Assembly: GCA_019748395.1 (NCBI GenBank) | Contig: JAIEPM010000456.1 | Span: 1-41,656, forward strand | Direction: 5' to 3' | DNA from: Candidatus Obscuribacterales bacterium | GTDB taxonomy: Bacteria > Cyanobacteriota > Vampirovibrionia > Obscuribacterales > Obscuribacteraceae | DNA: 41,656 nucleotides | Part shown: in pieces, positions 33,472 through 41,656 of the stretch | Position numbering within the stretch: the first letter of the stretch is position 1 | Layout of the letters: each line of letters opens with the position of its first letter | Position numbers and translations under genes: made by a program | Notes under the pieces: generated by a model | Database searches by the model: none | What the model was told of the DNA's origin: nothing | What the model saw: the letters and a program-made list of their open reading frames with translations, nothing else

Positions 33472-33744
33472 TAACACACCCATAAATCTGAACCCAAAGC
33501 TGTTTATACCACAAGAAAAGATGGCGTAAATCGCCGAGTTTAGAGCTGAAAAACGCTCTTCTCGCCTTATCATCCAAGTAGTAGCAGCCCAAAACACTAA
33601 TATGAAATTTTCGTCCGAAACTGCTTTGCAAGTGGTATAACGGTAACAACTGACCCTGGGTGACTCCAGAAAAGCTCTTATGCTAAACCAAACACAAGGC
33701 TCGGGTCCCCGGGGCAGACTCTTTTCTAAATGAAGCTCAAAAAT
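33472..33744. other. Upstream region of the DUF4388 gene
   Basis: About 270 bases between the DUF4388 start and the terminator of the Ada-like gene. No protein gene is supported. GGGTG lies just before the start at 33471. I see no confident promoter boxes. Confidence 0.35.
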
Positions 33745-33771
33745 AGTGACTGGCAGCGCTTTCCAGTCACT
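33745..33771 (-). terminator. Intrinsic terminator of the Ada-like secreted protein gene
   Basis: AGTGACTGG (33745-33753) and CCAGTCACT (33763-33771) form a 9-bp stem with a 9-base loop; read on the minus strand the stem is followed by ATTTTTG. It lies about 30 bases after the stop at 33802. Confidence 0.75.
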
Positions 33772-33801
33772 TGCCTTTGGTCTTGCCGGGCTCATTTCTT
33801 T

Positions 33802-34176
33802 TTATTGAGCCGGCACCATATATGGTGCCGGCTTTCTTGTTTCTTGCCCGCCTTGCAAGATTCTTCCCTCGACTGAGAAGCAGTATGGAGGCAGGCACCA
33901 GCGGCAGGCTCTCATGCCTGAAAAGCGGGCTTCTTCTGCATGGTCGAAGCCGATTCTTCGTTTGCGCGCCATCAGCAGGGCAAATTCGCAGGAGCAGAGA
34001 TGAAATTTCATGGAATTGATGTTTCCTATATAAGCTCGTTGCTGATTTTTCCGGTCGAGAGCCAGGTATTGCTCTACTGATTCCATTGAACTCTCAGCCC
34101 TGACTTTTGTGTTGTCCGGCAACTCCAGGCAGAGTGCAAGTAAGAATAGTCCAAAGCTTTTTTTTACTGAAGCCAT
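33802..34176 (-). CDS. Secreted protein with Ada-type zinc-binding motif
   Basis: 124 aa. The first ~28 residues (MASVKKSFGLFLLALCLELPDNTKVRA) look like a signal peptide. The core YIGNINSMKFHLCSCEFALLMA with RACRWCLPP follows the Ada metal-binding pattern of small secreted proteins: H59-x3-C63 and C91-x2-C94, with the conserved Lys-Phe-His and the Ala after the Cys. Such domains form a single zinc site. The C-terminal residues KPAPYMVPAQ are read from a 26-base palindrome (33808-33833), so the end may be a fusion of the original gene to a hairpin. It is divergent from the HEAT-repeat gene. Confidence 0.65.
   Translation of the reverse strand: MASVKKSFGLFLLALCLELPDNTKVRAESSMESVEQYLALDRKNQQRAYIGNINSMKFHLCSCEFALLMARKRRIGFDHAEEARFSGMRACRWCLPPYCFSVEGRILQGGQETRKPAPYMVPAQ
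33808..33833. repeat. 26-bp perfect palindrome within the 3' end of the Ada-like gene
   Basis: AGCCGGCACC-ATATAT-GGTGCCGGCT is fully self-complementary (33808-33833) and is followed by TTCTTGTTTCTTG on the plus strand. It is in frame within the minus-strand gene and may be a plus-strand terminator or a protein-binding site. Confidence 0.7.
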
Positions 34177-34337
34177 GCTTGAATTACCGGTTTCTTGGGG
34201 TCTTTGCTGATTACTTAGACGCGGATTTCATGCAAAGAGTTCAAAATCAGTGCAGCCGGGATGGGTATAAATCAAGAGTCCTGAGCCATAGTCTTCCGGA
34301 CTTTTGTTCAAGCGGCGATTTCAGCGGAGAAATTACT

Positions 34338-36101
34338 TTGGCCGGCAGAATATTTGACTTCTTTCAGTTTCTGCAAAAAACAAAATATCCTGGATACTTG
34401 CTTTGCTTTTCTATGGTTCTAAATTCTCCATTTCTTCAGAATCCTGCAAGCGCTACGATCGTGGCGTTTCCTTTGACGATTGCGGAAATGGAAACTGCCA
34501 GTGACCTTGTAGTTAAGGCGCGCGTCATTTCCATTTCGCCTGTCAATTTGCCTGAAAAAAATCCGCTTTCTACAAAATTCTGGAAGACTTACAAAGCAAA
34601 ATTGAAAGTCATTTCCACAATTAAGGGTAATTCTTCAAAAGAGATTGATTTCATTTACCGCTCTGACCATGAATCCGGGCAGGATGCTGATCAATCCTGG
34701 ATAAACGTGGGGCCGGATGCGTATGCTCATTTTGATTTAGCGCTTGCTCAAAGCTACATTATTTTTGCCAGGAAATCCGGCTTCTCATTTATTCAATATT
34801 CAAGCCGACCCTGTCTGAGGAGCTGGGAGGGTTTTATACGGGCTGCAGACGAGCGCCCTGTAAAGGGTAAGGCTTCTGAAATTATCTGGACTGAACTCAC
34901 AAATATGCTCAGGTCGAAAAACTCTGCTGCAGTCGCTTATGCTGCCGGGACTCTTTTGAAGCTGTCTGCTGAAAAATCCGGCTCTGAAGAATCAAATGAT
35001 TTTGATCGCAAGAAAGTGCTGGAAGCCATTTTCGGCAAAAGCAATAATCTGCCCGCCGCTCTGGCAGACAATTCTGCCGTGCTTCTTGATTTTATTGATT
35101 CGGCTGCTTATATGAGTCCTTACCTGTCCAATAGCAGTCGCTGCCGCTATTTATGGACTCGGGCCTCAGAGCCTGTTGGTGCCTGGGCGGTCTGGGAACA
35201 CAAGAAAAACACTGCCGTGTTGCCCGCTCTGGATTGCTTTTTTAGAATCGCCGACAGCCGCAATGCTGCTTCGGCGATTAAAGTCGCTGTGATTTCAGGT
35301 CTTGGCTTAACTCAAAGCTACCCAAATGCGGCAAGGCAAATTCAAGCCAGATTGCCGGTCTGGCTTGAATCTCCCGATCCGGAGATTCGAGCTGCTGCTG
35401 TTTATTTGAGTTCCGATTATGCCGAGCACTTAAAGCTCAAGCAAAGGTTAGCCTTTCTAGCGGATCCTTCTGCATCGGTGCGCAGGGCTGCGGCTTTTTC
35501 GTTTGCATTCAGTCAATCGCCTGAAGCCCTGTCGGAACTCGGAAAGCTCTTGAAAGATCCTGCCCCTGAAGTTCAAGCTGCTGCGGCTCTTGCATTGATG
35601 ACATTTCCAGTAAAGGATAAAGTTGAAAGGATACTTTTCGAAAATCTTGATGACAAAACTTACGGACTGGGATTTCTTGGTCGCCTTGGGGTTGCGAAGC
35701 CTGAGCTTGTCAAAAACAGGCTTCTTGAGTATGCGCGCAAAACTTATTCTCCGGCCTCGGCATCTCCAAGAACTGCTCAGGCGCGGATTTTTTCTAATGG
35801 TCTGTCGACACCGCAGCGGCAACTTTGTTTGAAAGCACTTTTGAATTATCTTGAGGCTATGAGTGCCCAAAAGCTCTCAGGACCTGCTTTCAATCAATAT
35901 CTCGATACGCTGGAAAAAATTGCTCTATGTGAATCTGATTACACTCGAGACTTTTATGCCTTGCTTTTGACTCATTCATTTGAAAAAAGAGCACTCAGCT
36001 TCAAAGCAAAAGCTATCAAAGCTCAACCCGGTGCTTACTTAGAGCAGATTTTCGGGGGACTGGAGCAAAGCTTGAAACAGGGCGTTCTTAAAACGAAATA
36101 G
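34338..36101 (+). CDS. Secreted HEAT-repeat protein with NTR-like N-terminal domain
   Basis: 587 aa from the TTG at 34338, chosen because GGAG (34326-34329) lies eight bases upstream and because a signal peptide (KYPGYLLCFSMVLNSPFLQNPASA, cleavage near residue 39) then sits at the N-terminus; the frame is open upstream to 34107. The segment after cleavage (ETASDLVVKARVISISPVN to GPDAYAHFDLALAQSYIIFARKSG) is a beta-rich domain of a kind often seen with secreted repeat proteins. The second half has HEAT-like helices: SPDPEIRAAAVYLSSDY, DPSASVRRAAAFSFAFSQ, DPAPEVQAAAALALMTF. It is likely an extracytoplasmic scaffold. No enzyme motif is seen. Confidence 0.72.
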   Translation: MAGRIFDFFQFLQKTKYPGYLLCFSMVLNSPFLQNPASATIVAFPLTIAEMETASDLVVKARVISISPVNLPEKNPLSTKFWKTYKAKLKVISTIKGNSSKEIDFIYRSDHESGQDADQSWINVGPDAYAHFDLALAQSYIIFARKSGFSFIQYSSRPCLRSWEGFIRAADERPVKGKASEIIWTELTNMLRSKNSAAVAYAAGTLLKLSAEKSGSEESNDFDRKKVLEAIFGKSNNLPAALADNSAVLLDFIDSAAYMSPYLSNSSRCRYLWTRASEPVGAWAVWEHKKNTAVLPALDCFFRIADSRNAASAIKVAVISGLGLTQSYPNAARQIQARLPVWLESPDPEIRAAAVYLSSDYAEHLKLKQRLAFLADPSASVRRAAAFSFAFSQSPEALSELGKLLKDPAPEVQAAAALALMTFPVKDKVERILFENLDDKTYGLGFLGRLGVAKPELVKNRLLEYARKTYSPASASPRTAQARIFSNGLSTPQRQLCLKALLNYLEAMSAQKLSGPAFNQYLDTLEKIALCESDYTRDFYALLLTHSFEKRALSFKAKAIKAQPGAYLEQIFGGLEQSLKQGVLKTK

Positions 36102-36103
36102 TT

Positions 36104-36427
36104 TCAGCCTCTACCTGCCAGGCTGAGTACCGACTCACCTGCACAAATTTTCTTTTCGACGCCTTTTACCCAGACTTTCAAGAGTTTGAAATGTGCGTCC
36201 TGGCGGTCGCTCAGATGCTCCTGATCTTTCAATTCGTTGTAATACTTGAGAAGATTGCTGAAGAGTCTCATCACTGCTTCACTCTGAGAGCGACCATAGC
36301 AACAGATGTCCAGCTCGGGCACCGACACCATTACTTTCTTGCCCTTCTGCCAGAGTCTGGCTGACATGCTTCCGTCGCTCCATGGAACTGGGAGGCTCCA
36401 GACCTTTTCCAAATTTTCAATAGGCAT
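36104..36427 (-). CDS. HicB-like small protein
   Basis: 107 aa. The stretch KKVMVSVPELDICCYGRSQSEAVMRLFSNLLKYYNELK matches the HicB/UPF0150 partial RNase H fold pattern (beta strand, VPELDIC..G.S..EA, long helix). The N-terminus WSLPVPWSDGSMSARLWQKG and the C-terminal WVKGVEKKICAGES are not standard, and no HicA toxin with its double-stranded-RNA-binding fold is adjacent. It converges on the HEAT-repeat gene with two bases between stops. It may be an orphan antitoxin-like fold or an unrelated small protein. Confidence 0.55.
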   Translation of the reverse strand: MPIENLEKVWSLPVPWSDGSMSARLWQKGKKVMVSVPELDICCYGRSQSEAVMRLFSNLLKYYNELKDQEHLSDRQDAHFKLLKVWVKGVEKKICAGESVLSLAGRG

Positions 36428-36633
36428 GATTCGGTCTCAGTTGCGGAAAAAATCTATGTATAAAAACAGAGCAGTGATTTTTTCCTTGAGTTTTTACTGA
36501 GCGGCTCTTTGAGGGTATTCAAGAAGTCCTCATCTAGTATAGCTCTTAATCGAATTTGCGGAATAGATATTTTCAAAACCGAAGCGAATTTGAATATTCA
36601 CTGGACTGCTTGGAGCGCTCGAAAAGCCCATTG

Positions 36634-37569
36634 TCACTGGGAAATAAACTGCTCGAGTTTTTCAAAAACAGAAAGTTCAATTTTTTCTCGGGAAAGCTCA
36701 TCGACGTAGAACCAGTTTATGAGTGGGTTATTCTTAAACCACATCATTTGTCGTCTGGCCAGTTGATAGTTGTGCTTTTCCGCTTCCGCCACGGCTTCTT
36801 TTAGAGTGAATTCGCCGGACAGGTGTTTGAGCATGTCTCGGTAGTTCACTGTATTCATCATTTTTTGAGAAGCTCCGAATCTTGCAACTAAAGCTTGAAC
36901 TTCTTCCAGCATGCCCTGCCGCATCTGTTCTTCTAAACGCTTGTGTATAAGCTCTCTTAACAGGTCTCTGTTTTTGATGCTCAATCCGATCCACATAACT
37001 TCGTATGGTGCTTCGACGACTTTGGAAGCCTGTTCTGAGAATGGCTTTCCGCTTGTGATACAGACTTCCAGCGCTCTGATCAAACGAAAAAGATCTCTAG
37101 GATTTAAACGAGCTGCACTTTTGGGATCAAGTTCGCAAAGACGCTGATGCAGGATGCCGGGCTCCTGTTCTTCATCTTGAGCCAGTTTTTCACGCAGCTC
37201 TCTTTGCGGGGGTATTGCCGGAATACCCAGACCCTCAAGTAAGGCCCGGCTATAAAATCCTGTGCCGCCGCAGACTACCGGAAGATTGCCGCGAGCGCTA
37301 ATTTCCTCAATAACTTTGCCTGCATCTCTGACATAGCGGGCCGCCGTGTAATCTTCGTCCGGCTCTACCAGATCAAAGAGATGATGTGGAACCGCAACCT
37401 GTTCTTCCTTCGTTGGTTTTGCCGATCCGATATCGAAGTATTTGTAGATATTGCGGCTGTCGCAGCAAATTACTTCGCCGGGCAGCTTTTTGCAAATCTG
37501 AATGCTGAGTGCTGTTTTTCCTGTGCAGGTCGGACCGACTATGGCGACGACTTTCTGCTTGCCCTTCAT
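36634..37569 (-). CDS. miaA: tRNA dimethylallyltransferase MiaA
   Basis: 311 aa, normal length. P-loop GPTCTGKT (12-19), DSRNIYKYFDIGSAKPT (37-53; the usual DSRQ has become DSRN), VPHHLFDLVEPDEDYTAARY, VVCGGTGFYSRALLEGL (99-115), then the tail with RDLFRLIRALEV and VNYRDMLKHLSGEFTLKEAVAEAEKHNYQLARRQMMWFKN. It transfers a dimethylallyl group to A37 of tRNAs reading UNN codons, including tRNA-Ser(UGA) encoded at 30852. It is the last gene of an sppA-yip1-miaA operon; a ten-base gap separates it from the previous gene. Confidence 0.95.
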   Translation of the reverse strand: MKGKQKVVAIVGPTCTGKTALSIQICKKLPGEVICCDSRNIYKYFDIGSAKPTKEEQVAVPHHLFDLVEPDEDYTAARYVRDAGKVIEEISARGNLPVVCGGTGFYSRALLEGLGIPAIPPQRELREKLAQDEEQEPGILHQRLCELDPKSAARLNPRDLFRLIRALEVCITSGKPFSEQASKVVEAPYEVMWIGLSIKNRDLLRELIHKRLEEQMRQGMLEEVQALVARFGASQKMMNTVNYRDMLKHLSGEFTLKEAVAEAEKHNYQLARRQMMWFKNNPLINWFYVDELSREKIELSVFEKLEQFISQ

Positions 37570-37579
37570 ATTAGCGACT

Positions 37580-38188
37580 TCAACTTAGTAGTGAGCCGAG
37601 TGTTGCAGTCAGCGCCTGCAAGAATTGAAAAAGCTGAAAGCTGCTCAGCATCGGTGGAATTATAAAAACAAGGACCAGTGTTTGCCAGACTTTTAACTGG
37701 AAGCTTTCTTTTATAGCAATGATTTGTAAGAGCAAAATCCAGCAAAGCGGTATTGCCATGAGTAAAACATGAGCCGGACCAAGGAGCTTCCAGAAGCAGG
37801 AAAGCGGACCCATAAAAATCCAGGGCAATAAACTCCAGGCTAAAGTTACAAAGGCGGCTCTGGCTTTTGACGACTCAATGCCGAAGCAGAGAGCCGTCAG
37901 GCTGACCGTGCTTGCTGAAAGCAGCCAGAGCAAAATTCCGCCGCTGACTTCAGTCGGAATATTGACTGCGGCCCAGCCGATGCCGTTGGCCGGAGTCAAT
38001 CTCAGAGCATCAGCCGCAAAAACCAGGACCACAATTGCTAATGCCGCAGGCAAATGCGCTGTTTCTGTTTTGCAGTCTTGCGCCAGAGCTTTGAATGTTT
38101 GAGACGGGGCAATTAAAGTGCCGAGGAAGCTTTCGATAAAACTGAGCCCGGCGAACTTTTCTTGAGGCAGGATATTCTCTTCACTCAT
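37580..38188 (-). CDS. Yip1-domain membrane protein
   Basis: 202 aa with a short cytoplasmic N-terminus (IESFLGTLIAPSQTFKALAQD, the start typical of bacterial Yip1 proteins: L-x-P-x-x-TF) and about five hydrophobic segments (47-64, 80-98, 109-128, 135-155, 167-190). Function of bacterial Yip1 family members is not well established. It starts four bases after the sppA stop and precedes miaA by ten bases. Confidence 0.78.
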   Translation of the reverse strand: MSEENILPQEKFAGLSFIESFLGTLIAPSQTFKALAQDCKTETAHLPAALAIVVLVFAADALRLTPANGIGWAAVNIPTEVSGGILLWLLSASTVSLTALCFGIESSKARAAFVTLAWSLLPWIFMGPLSCFWKLLGPAHVLLMAIPLCWILLLQIIAIKESFQLKVWQTLVLVFIIPPMLSSFQLFQFLQALTATLGSLLS

Positions 38189-38192
38189 CAGC

Positions 38193-39188
38193 TTACTCCA
38201 TCATCCAGAGCGGTTGATTTGAGAATTTCGGGTTGAGTGATTCTGGAAGAACCGATTGAAACAAATCGATTTTGGGTGCTTGCATTTTTGCATCAAGCAA
38301 AGCCGCAATCATGCCTGCAGACGAATGACCGTCGTCTACATAGAGATCTTTTCCGTATTTCTTTTTGCAAATACTCTTGATTGCGCCGAGGGCTTCTTCG
38401 TAACCGCCCAACTCGTCGATAAGCTTTACTTTTAAAGCCTGCCGTCCGGAATAAATTCTTCCGTCTGCCAGCTTTTTCACTGCTTCTTTATCCATTTTGC
38501 GACCCTCTGAAACAGCTGTTACAAACTGATCGTAAGAGTCCATGATGATATCGTTCAAAAGGCTGACTTCTTCTTTTGTGGGAGCGCGATCCATCGTGCC
38601 TATGTCTTTGAACTGACCGGATTTTATAGTTACCGGTGAAATACCTATCTTTTTCTCGATTTCAGACAAATTGACCAGATGCATAATCACGCCTATCGAT
38701 CCGGTCAAAGTTCCGGGTGAGGCAAATATTTTGTCTGCTTGCGAAGCAATGTAATAGCCTCCCGAGGCCGTAACGTCACCCATGGAGGCAATCACCGGTT
38801 TGTCGTGAGCTTTCAGTTCTTTTACCGCATCAGTTATTTCCTGACTCATGGCGACAGTGCCGCCCGGTGAATTTATGCGCAGGAGTACTGCTTTTACATG
38901 CTCATCCTGCGCAGCACGGCGCAGCTTTTTGCGAACATAACTGGGTGAGCTTGGGTCTGGAAATATGGACGACTGATCTTCATCGTTGTATATGGTGCCG
39001 GCCAGCTTAACAACAAGAATTCGATCTTTCTTGAGGAAGGCGAAAGACGTTTTCTCATTTCTTTCTTTGTCGTTTTTGTCTTCGCTTGTGGAGGAGGCTG
39101 ATTTACTGAACAAGGCAACCGGGATTGCCAGAATGCAGAAAAGCAAAAGTGCCCAGGCTAAAATCTTCTGTCCGCTGTTTAAAGTCAC
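38193..39188 (-). CDS. sppA: Signal peptide peptidase SppA (short, single-domain type)
   Basis: 331 aa, S49 family. A membrane anchor (9-27) is followed by VVKLAGTI, RINSPGGTVAMSQEI (105-119, oxyanion region), PVIASMGDVTASGGYYIAS with nucleophile Ser142, then GSIGVIM and IKSGQFKDIG with general base Lys194 and the later GRIYSGRQALKVKLIDELGG. The serine-lysine dyad cuts remnant signal peptides in the membrane, which fits a segment rich in exported proteins. First gene of the sppA-yip1-miaA operon. Confidence 0.95.
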   Translation of the reverse strand: MTLNSGQKILAWALLLFCILAIPVALFSKSASSTSEDKNDKERNEKTSFAFLKKDRILVVKLAGTIYNDEDQSSIFPDPSSPSYVRKKLRRAAQDEHVKAVLLRINSPGGTVAMSQEITDAVKELKAHDKPVIASMGDVTASGGYYIASQADKIFASPGTLTGSIGVIMHLVNLSEIEKKIGISPVTIKSGQFKDIGTMDRAPTKEEVSLLNDIIMDSYDQFVTAVSEGRKMDKEAVKKLADGRIYSGRQALKVKLIDELGGYEEALGAIKSICKKKYGKDLYVDDGHSSAGMIAALLDAKMQAPKIDLFQSVLPESLNPKFSNQPLWMME

Positions 39189-39334
39189 GCTGCCGCCCTC
39201 GCCGCTATTCCGGAATCAGCAGGAATTATAGCAATCTGAACAGTCCCTTAGTTCTATGCTCTAAGTTTCCCTGTTCTCAAGCTCTTTGCATTGAGAGATT
39301 TCAAAAGTTGAGCGAGCTTGTTTAGGTCCCGATC

Positions 39335-40573
39335 TCAGAAAGGACCGGAGTTTGGCGCGGCCAGCTTCATCTGGTTGAGCGGGTTTTTGATTGGACCTGA
39401 GTCCGGTCCTGGTTGAGCCAGCTCTTGTTTTTGTTGTTCTGCTCCCAGCGCCGTGCTGCTTCCGCCTGTCAGATCGTTGACTGCATTGCGCTCTGCCACC
39501 AGTTGCTGGTCGAGTTTTGCAACTGCTTCAGCTCCGGCCAGATCCAGAAGTTGTTGTTTGCAGACTTTCACCTGCTCGAGCTTTTCATCAATATCACGCT
39601 TGGCCTTGCGCAGAGTATATTCCATTTCAAGCGCTTTTGACTGATCGGGTTTGCTTTCGGCAGCCATGGCTTGCAAATCTTGAAGGTCGGCTGTGGCGCG
39701 TTCAACACCGGTTTGTTCTTTTTTGTACTCTCTGTAACTTGTCACAAGTTTGTCTGCAGTTTCGCGCACGATTTTATAGAGGATCGTGGCTTGCTCTTGT
39801 GAAATTGCCTGCTTTTTTGCACCCTTGGCTGCTTTGTCCTGGAACAAGCCTTGAATCAAACCGGCGCCGCTGCTCATTCCCATCATGGCCATGGGGTTTG
39901 CTTGCGAGATGCCGCCCGGCAGCATAAATGGAGCCATGTTCATGGCTCCGCACAAAGTTGCGTTCAAGAATTTCATGGTACTGGCCATTGCATGGTTGGC
40001 ATCAGTAGTTGGTTGCAGTTTCTGCATCACAAATTGAATATCCGGATTGCGCTCGATAGCGCTTTGCCAGAGGTCGGTCAATTGGCGCTGTTCGGCAGTT
40101 AAAGTCAGTTCGGCTTTTTGCGAAGCTTCTTCATCGCTCACTTGCAAAGCCAGGGGTCTGACATCTATGGCTTTGCCTTTGCCCAGCACTTTATCGCCGA
40201 GTTTGTTTTTGTCTATAACTGATTCTTTTTTGCCTGAAGCAACAGCATTCTTTTCATTGCTGCCTGCTTTGCTTTTGGCCATGAAGTCTGTTTGTGAAAC
40301 CGTTGATTTCAAAAGCGAGGGATCGCTTGCTTCTTCTGCCGTGCTTTCTTTGGCTTCGTCATCATGCAATCCGACCGGAGCCAGATTTAGATTTTGAGCT
40401 TTCTTTTCGCTGCTTGCAGCTGATTGCGGTGTTTCGTCATCCGACATCTTGTCTGATGCGGGCAACTGAAAAGCCAGTCTCTTAGCTTCGGCTGGAATCA
40501 GTCCGAAAAAACAGAGGCTGAGCAATATGCAAACGCTATGCTTTCCTGCTGTCGGCGATTTGAGAAATCCCAT
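39335..40573 (-). CDS. Secreted coiled-coil protein of unknown function (TolC-like helix segment)
   Basis: 412 aa from the ATG at 40573 (a TTG one codon earlier is possible); GGAG lies about five bases upstream. Residues 1-31 are a signal peptide (LCFFGLIPAEA). A long Ser/Lys/Asp-rich disordered section is followed by TAEQRQLTDLWQSAIERNPDIQFVMQKLQP, resembling the first helix of outer-membrane efflux proteins, a hydrophobic Met/Gly-rich stretch, and a coiled coil (about 255-375) with repeated Leu/Ala/Glu/Lys heptads. Not a full TolC. It may be an envelope or surface stalk component. Confidence 0.68.
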   Translation of the reverse strand: MGFLKSPTAGKHSVCILLSLCFFGLIPAEAKRLAFQLPASDKMSDDETPQSAASSEKKAQNLNLAPVGLHDDEAKESTAEEASDPSLLKSTVSQTDFMAKSKAGSNEKNAVASGKKESVIDKNKLGDKVLGKGKAIDVRPLALQVSDEEASQKAELTLTAEQRQLTDLWQSAIERNPDIQFVMQKLQPTTDANHAMASTMKFLNATLCGAMNMAPFMLPGGISQANPMAMMGMSSGAGLIQGLFQDKAAKGAKKQAISQEQATILYKIVRETADKLVTSYREYKKEQTGVERATADLQDLQAMAAESKPDQSKALEMEYTLRKAKRDIDEKLEQVKVCKQQLLDLAGAEAVAKLDQQLVAERNAVNDLTGGSSTALGAEQQKQELAQPGPDSGPIKNPLNQMKLAAPNSGPF

Positions 40574-40593
40574 CAAGGCTCCATCCTTTTCAA

Positions 40594-40643
40594 GCAGTGG
40601 TGCGAAATTTTGACACTTCGCTTAGTGACGCTTTGCACCACTG
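40594..40643 (-). promoter_or_regulatory. Long inverted repeat in the leader of the coiled-coil protein gene
   Basis: CAGTGGTGC (40595-40603) pairs with GCACCACTG (40635-40643); inside, GCGAA (40602-40606) can instead pair with TTCGC (40617-40621), giving two alternative folds. It lies 22 bases upstream of the start codon at 40573 and could control translation or transcription. No known riboswitch is recognised. Confidence 0.35.
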
Positions 40644-40814
40644 GTGGTTCCACTTATTTGCTCTTCGCATCATAAAATCAGGCTAATCATAATACAAAGC
40701 CTGATCCAACTAGTTGACTATAGCACAGCAGCTGAGCGGGCTGGTAGCTCGAAAGTCCTGATATCAGACGGTTTTACTCTTGTCCGCGACACTTGATAAC
40801 TATTTGATCATCAA

Positions 40815-41656
40815 TTAGCTTTTTGACATCAACATGGCCAGACCGAGTGCCATCAAGGCAACAATCGTTGCGACTTGATCAAGGGCCATTAAAGGGAATT
40901 GAGCTACTTGCGGCAAAGCATACATAAATAAAGCCGGAAGTTTCAAAAGTGCCAGAAATATGGCCACCGCTCCCATCATTTTGGGCATTGGTGACGATGG
41001 GGCTGCTTCCTGGTAGGCAGGAGCCGAGCCTTGTCTGCCGGAACCTTTTAGAGTCCCGGCTTTTGAATCTTCGGCTTCGAACTCGTCATCAGGTAAATCA
41101 GCCAGAAGTTTTGAAGCGGAGCGACGCTTGGGCGCTTCGCTTTGTTTTGCCGGCTCCGGCGTTCTTGCTGCTTCTGCGCTTCGAGTCGGCGCTGCCGTTG
41201 CCGCAGTGAAGGCCGGCGCGGCTGGAGCTTCAGGTGCCGCCGGCGCCAGTTCGGGCGGTACGTAAGACAAGGGATCCGGTATGCCTGCTGTGAGCGGGAG
41301 CGACACCGGCACTACTGGTGTGGGTGTAGGTGGGCTAGCCTGGGATTCCGAGCGTCGATAAGCAGTCATGTCCGGAAACTCTTCGTTTTGAGGTCCCGGA
41401 GCTTGAAATCCCGGACTCTGCGCTGTCTGACCGGGAGGAAGCGCTTGAGGCTGCTGCGCTATTGGAGCTGCGGCAGCCTGGGCCGGCTGCGTGATTGGGG
41501 CTGACGGCGGCTGAGGCACGAAAGCCGGACCGGCCGACGGCTCTGCATAAGAAGCAGCTGAGGCTTGTGCAGGGGGCTGATTGTTGTAAAAAGCAGGAGC
41601 AGCTCCAGCCGCGGGTGGTTTTTGCTTGGGCTTGCTTTGAGGCGCCGGAGCGGGCG
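40815..41656 (-). CDS. Pro/Ala/Gln-rich protein with C-terminal membrane segments (5' truncated by window)
   Basis: The frame is open from the window edge to the stop at 40815, so the protein has at least 280 residues and its start lies outside; a GTG at 41519 is not needed. The N-terminal part is a low-complexity Pro/Ala/Gln chain (QPPAQASAASYAEPSAGPAF, then VVPVSLPLTAGIPDPLSY). A charged section (EAPKRRSASKLLADLPDDEFEAED) leads to two hydrophobic segments at the end (MMGAVAIFLALLKLPALFMYAL and FPLMALDQVATIVALMALGLAMLM). It is probably a membrane-anchored protein with a long disordered region. No family is recognised. Confidence 0.65.
   Translation of the reverse strand, partial: PAPAPQSKPKQKPPAAGAAPAFYNNQPPAQASAASYAEPSAGPAFVPQPPSAPITQPAQAAAAPIAQQPQALPPGQTAQSPGFQAPGPQNEEFPDMTAYRRSESQASPPTPTPVVPVSLPLTAGIPDPLSYVPPELAPAAPEAPAAPAFTAATAAPTRSAEAARTPEPAKQSEAPKRRSASKLLADLPDDEFEAEDSKAGTLKGSGRQGSAPAYQEAAPSSPMPKMMGAVAIFLALLKLPALFMYALPQVAQFPLMALDQVATIVALMALGLAMLMSKS

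Noticed and set aside
33472-33795. N-terminal extension of the DUF4388 protein by 108 residues
   Set aside because: The extension has no protein-like pattern, and the ATG at 33471 has a suitable ribosome site.

Overview
The window (41.7 kb) is a gene-dense chromosomal segment of a bacterium. It combines system II cytochrome c maturation (ResB/CcsA), LL-diaminopimelate aminotransferase, a long-chain polyprenyl diphosphate synthase, a DUF4388 protein, many secreted repeat or coiled-coil proteins, moderate GC and frequent TTG/GTG starts. That mix is compatible with a non-photosynthetic relative of Cyanobacteria (Melainabacteria/Obscuribacterales-like). This is inference from gene content; no rRNA or marker phylogeny is available here. 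I see no insertion sequence, phage gene or CRISPR array.

Layout. 1-2627: the 3' end of an unknown gene, then a large YwqK/MORN-like repeat protein with a transglutaminase-like C-terminus. 2643-7919 (minus): an ArnT-like glycosyltransferase, polyprenyl synthase, ResB and CcsA. 8218-9405: dapL. 9423-11912: a PqqD-like protein, an HprK-like kinase and a nucleotidyltransferase-fold protein, with a 67-aa peptide gene carrying a degenerate Tat-like leader lying antisense between pqqD and hprK. 12187-15330: a Cys-rich/poly-Gly unknown protein facing a 1-pyrroline-5-carboxylate dehydrogenase across a bidirectional terminator. 15626-18039 (plus): thyA, folA, a secreted cytochrome c and aat.

18437-22516 (minus) is the most interesting stretch. 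Two small Sec-exported Cys-containing precursor peptides, one with eight tandem EKSCKKG-type heptads, lie upstream of a DUF692 multinuclear non-heme iron oxidase (MNIO), its DUF2063 partner, a secreted YceI-like protein and an unknown protein. This is a bufferin/HvfABC-like RiPP locus with an unusual multi-core precursor and a dyad-symmetric candidate operator in front of it.

22627-29837 holds a YqiA-like hydrolase, a histone-H1-like Lys/Ala repeat protein, a roughly 670-bp non-coding stretch, an adenosine-deaminase-family enzyme, a 1187-aa RelE-like/UvrD-helicase/TPR fusion and a small secreted basic peptide. 29874-36427 holds tlyA, a tRNA-Ser(UGA) with an odd D-arm, a DUF4388-TM-TonB-C-like protein, a secreted Ada-type zinc-site protein, a secreted HEAT-repeat protein and a HicB-like small protein. 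36634-41656 (minus) holds the sppA-yip1-miaA operon, a secreted coiled-coil protein and a truncated Pro/Ala-rich membrane protein running off the window.

Many genes sit in tight strand-wise clusters with overlaps or gaps of a few bases, and several converging pairs share bidirectional hairpin terminators.
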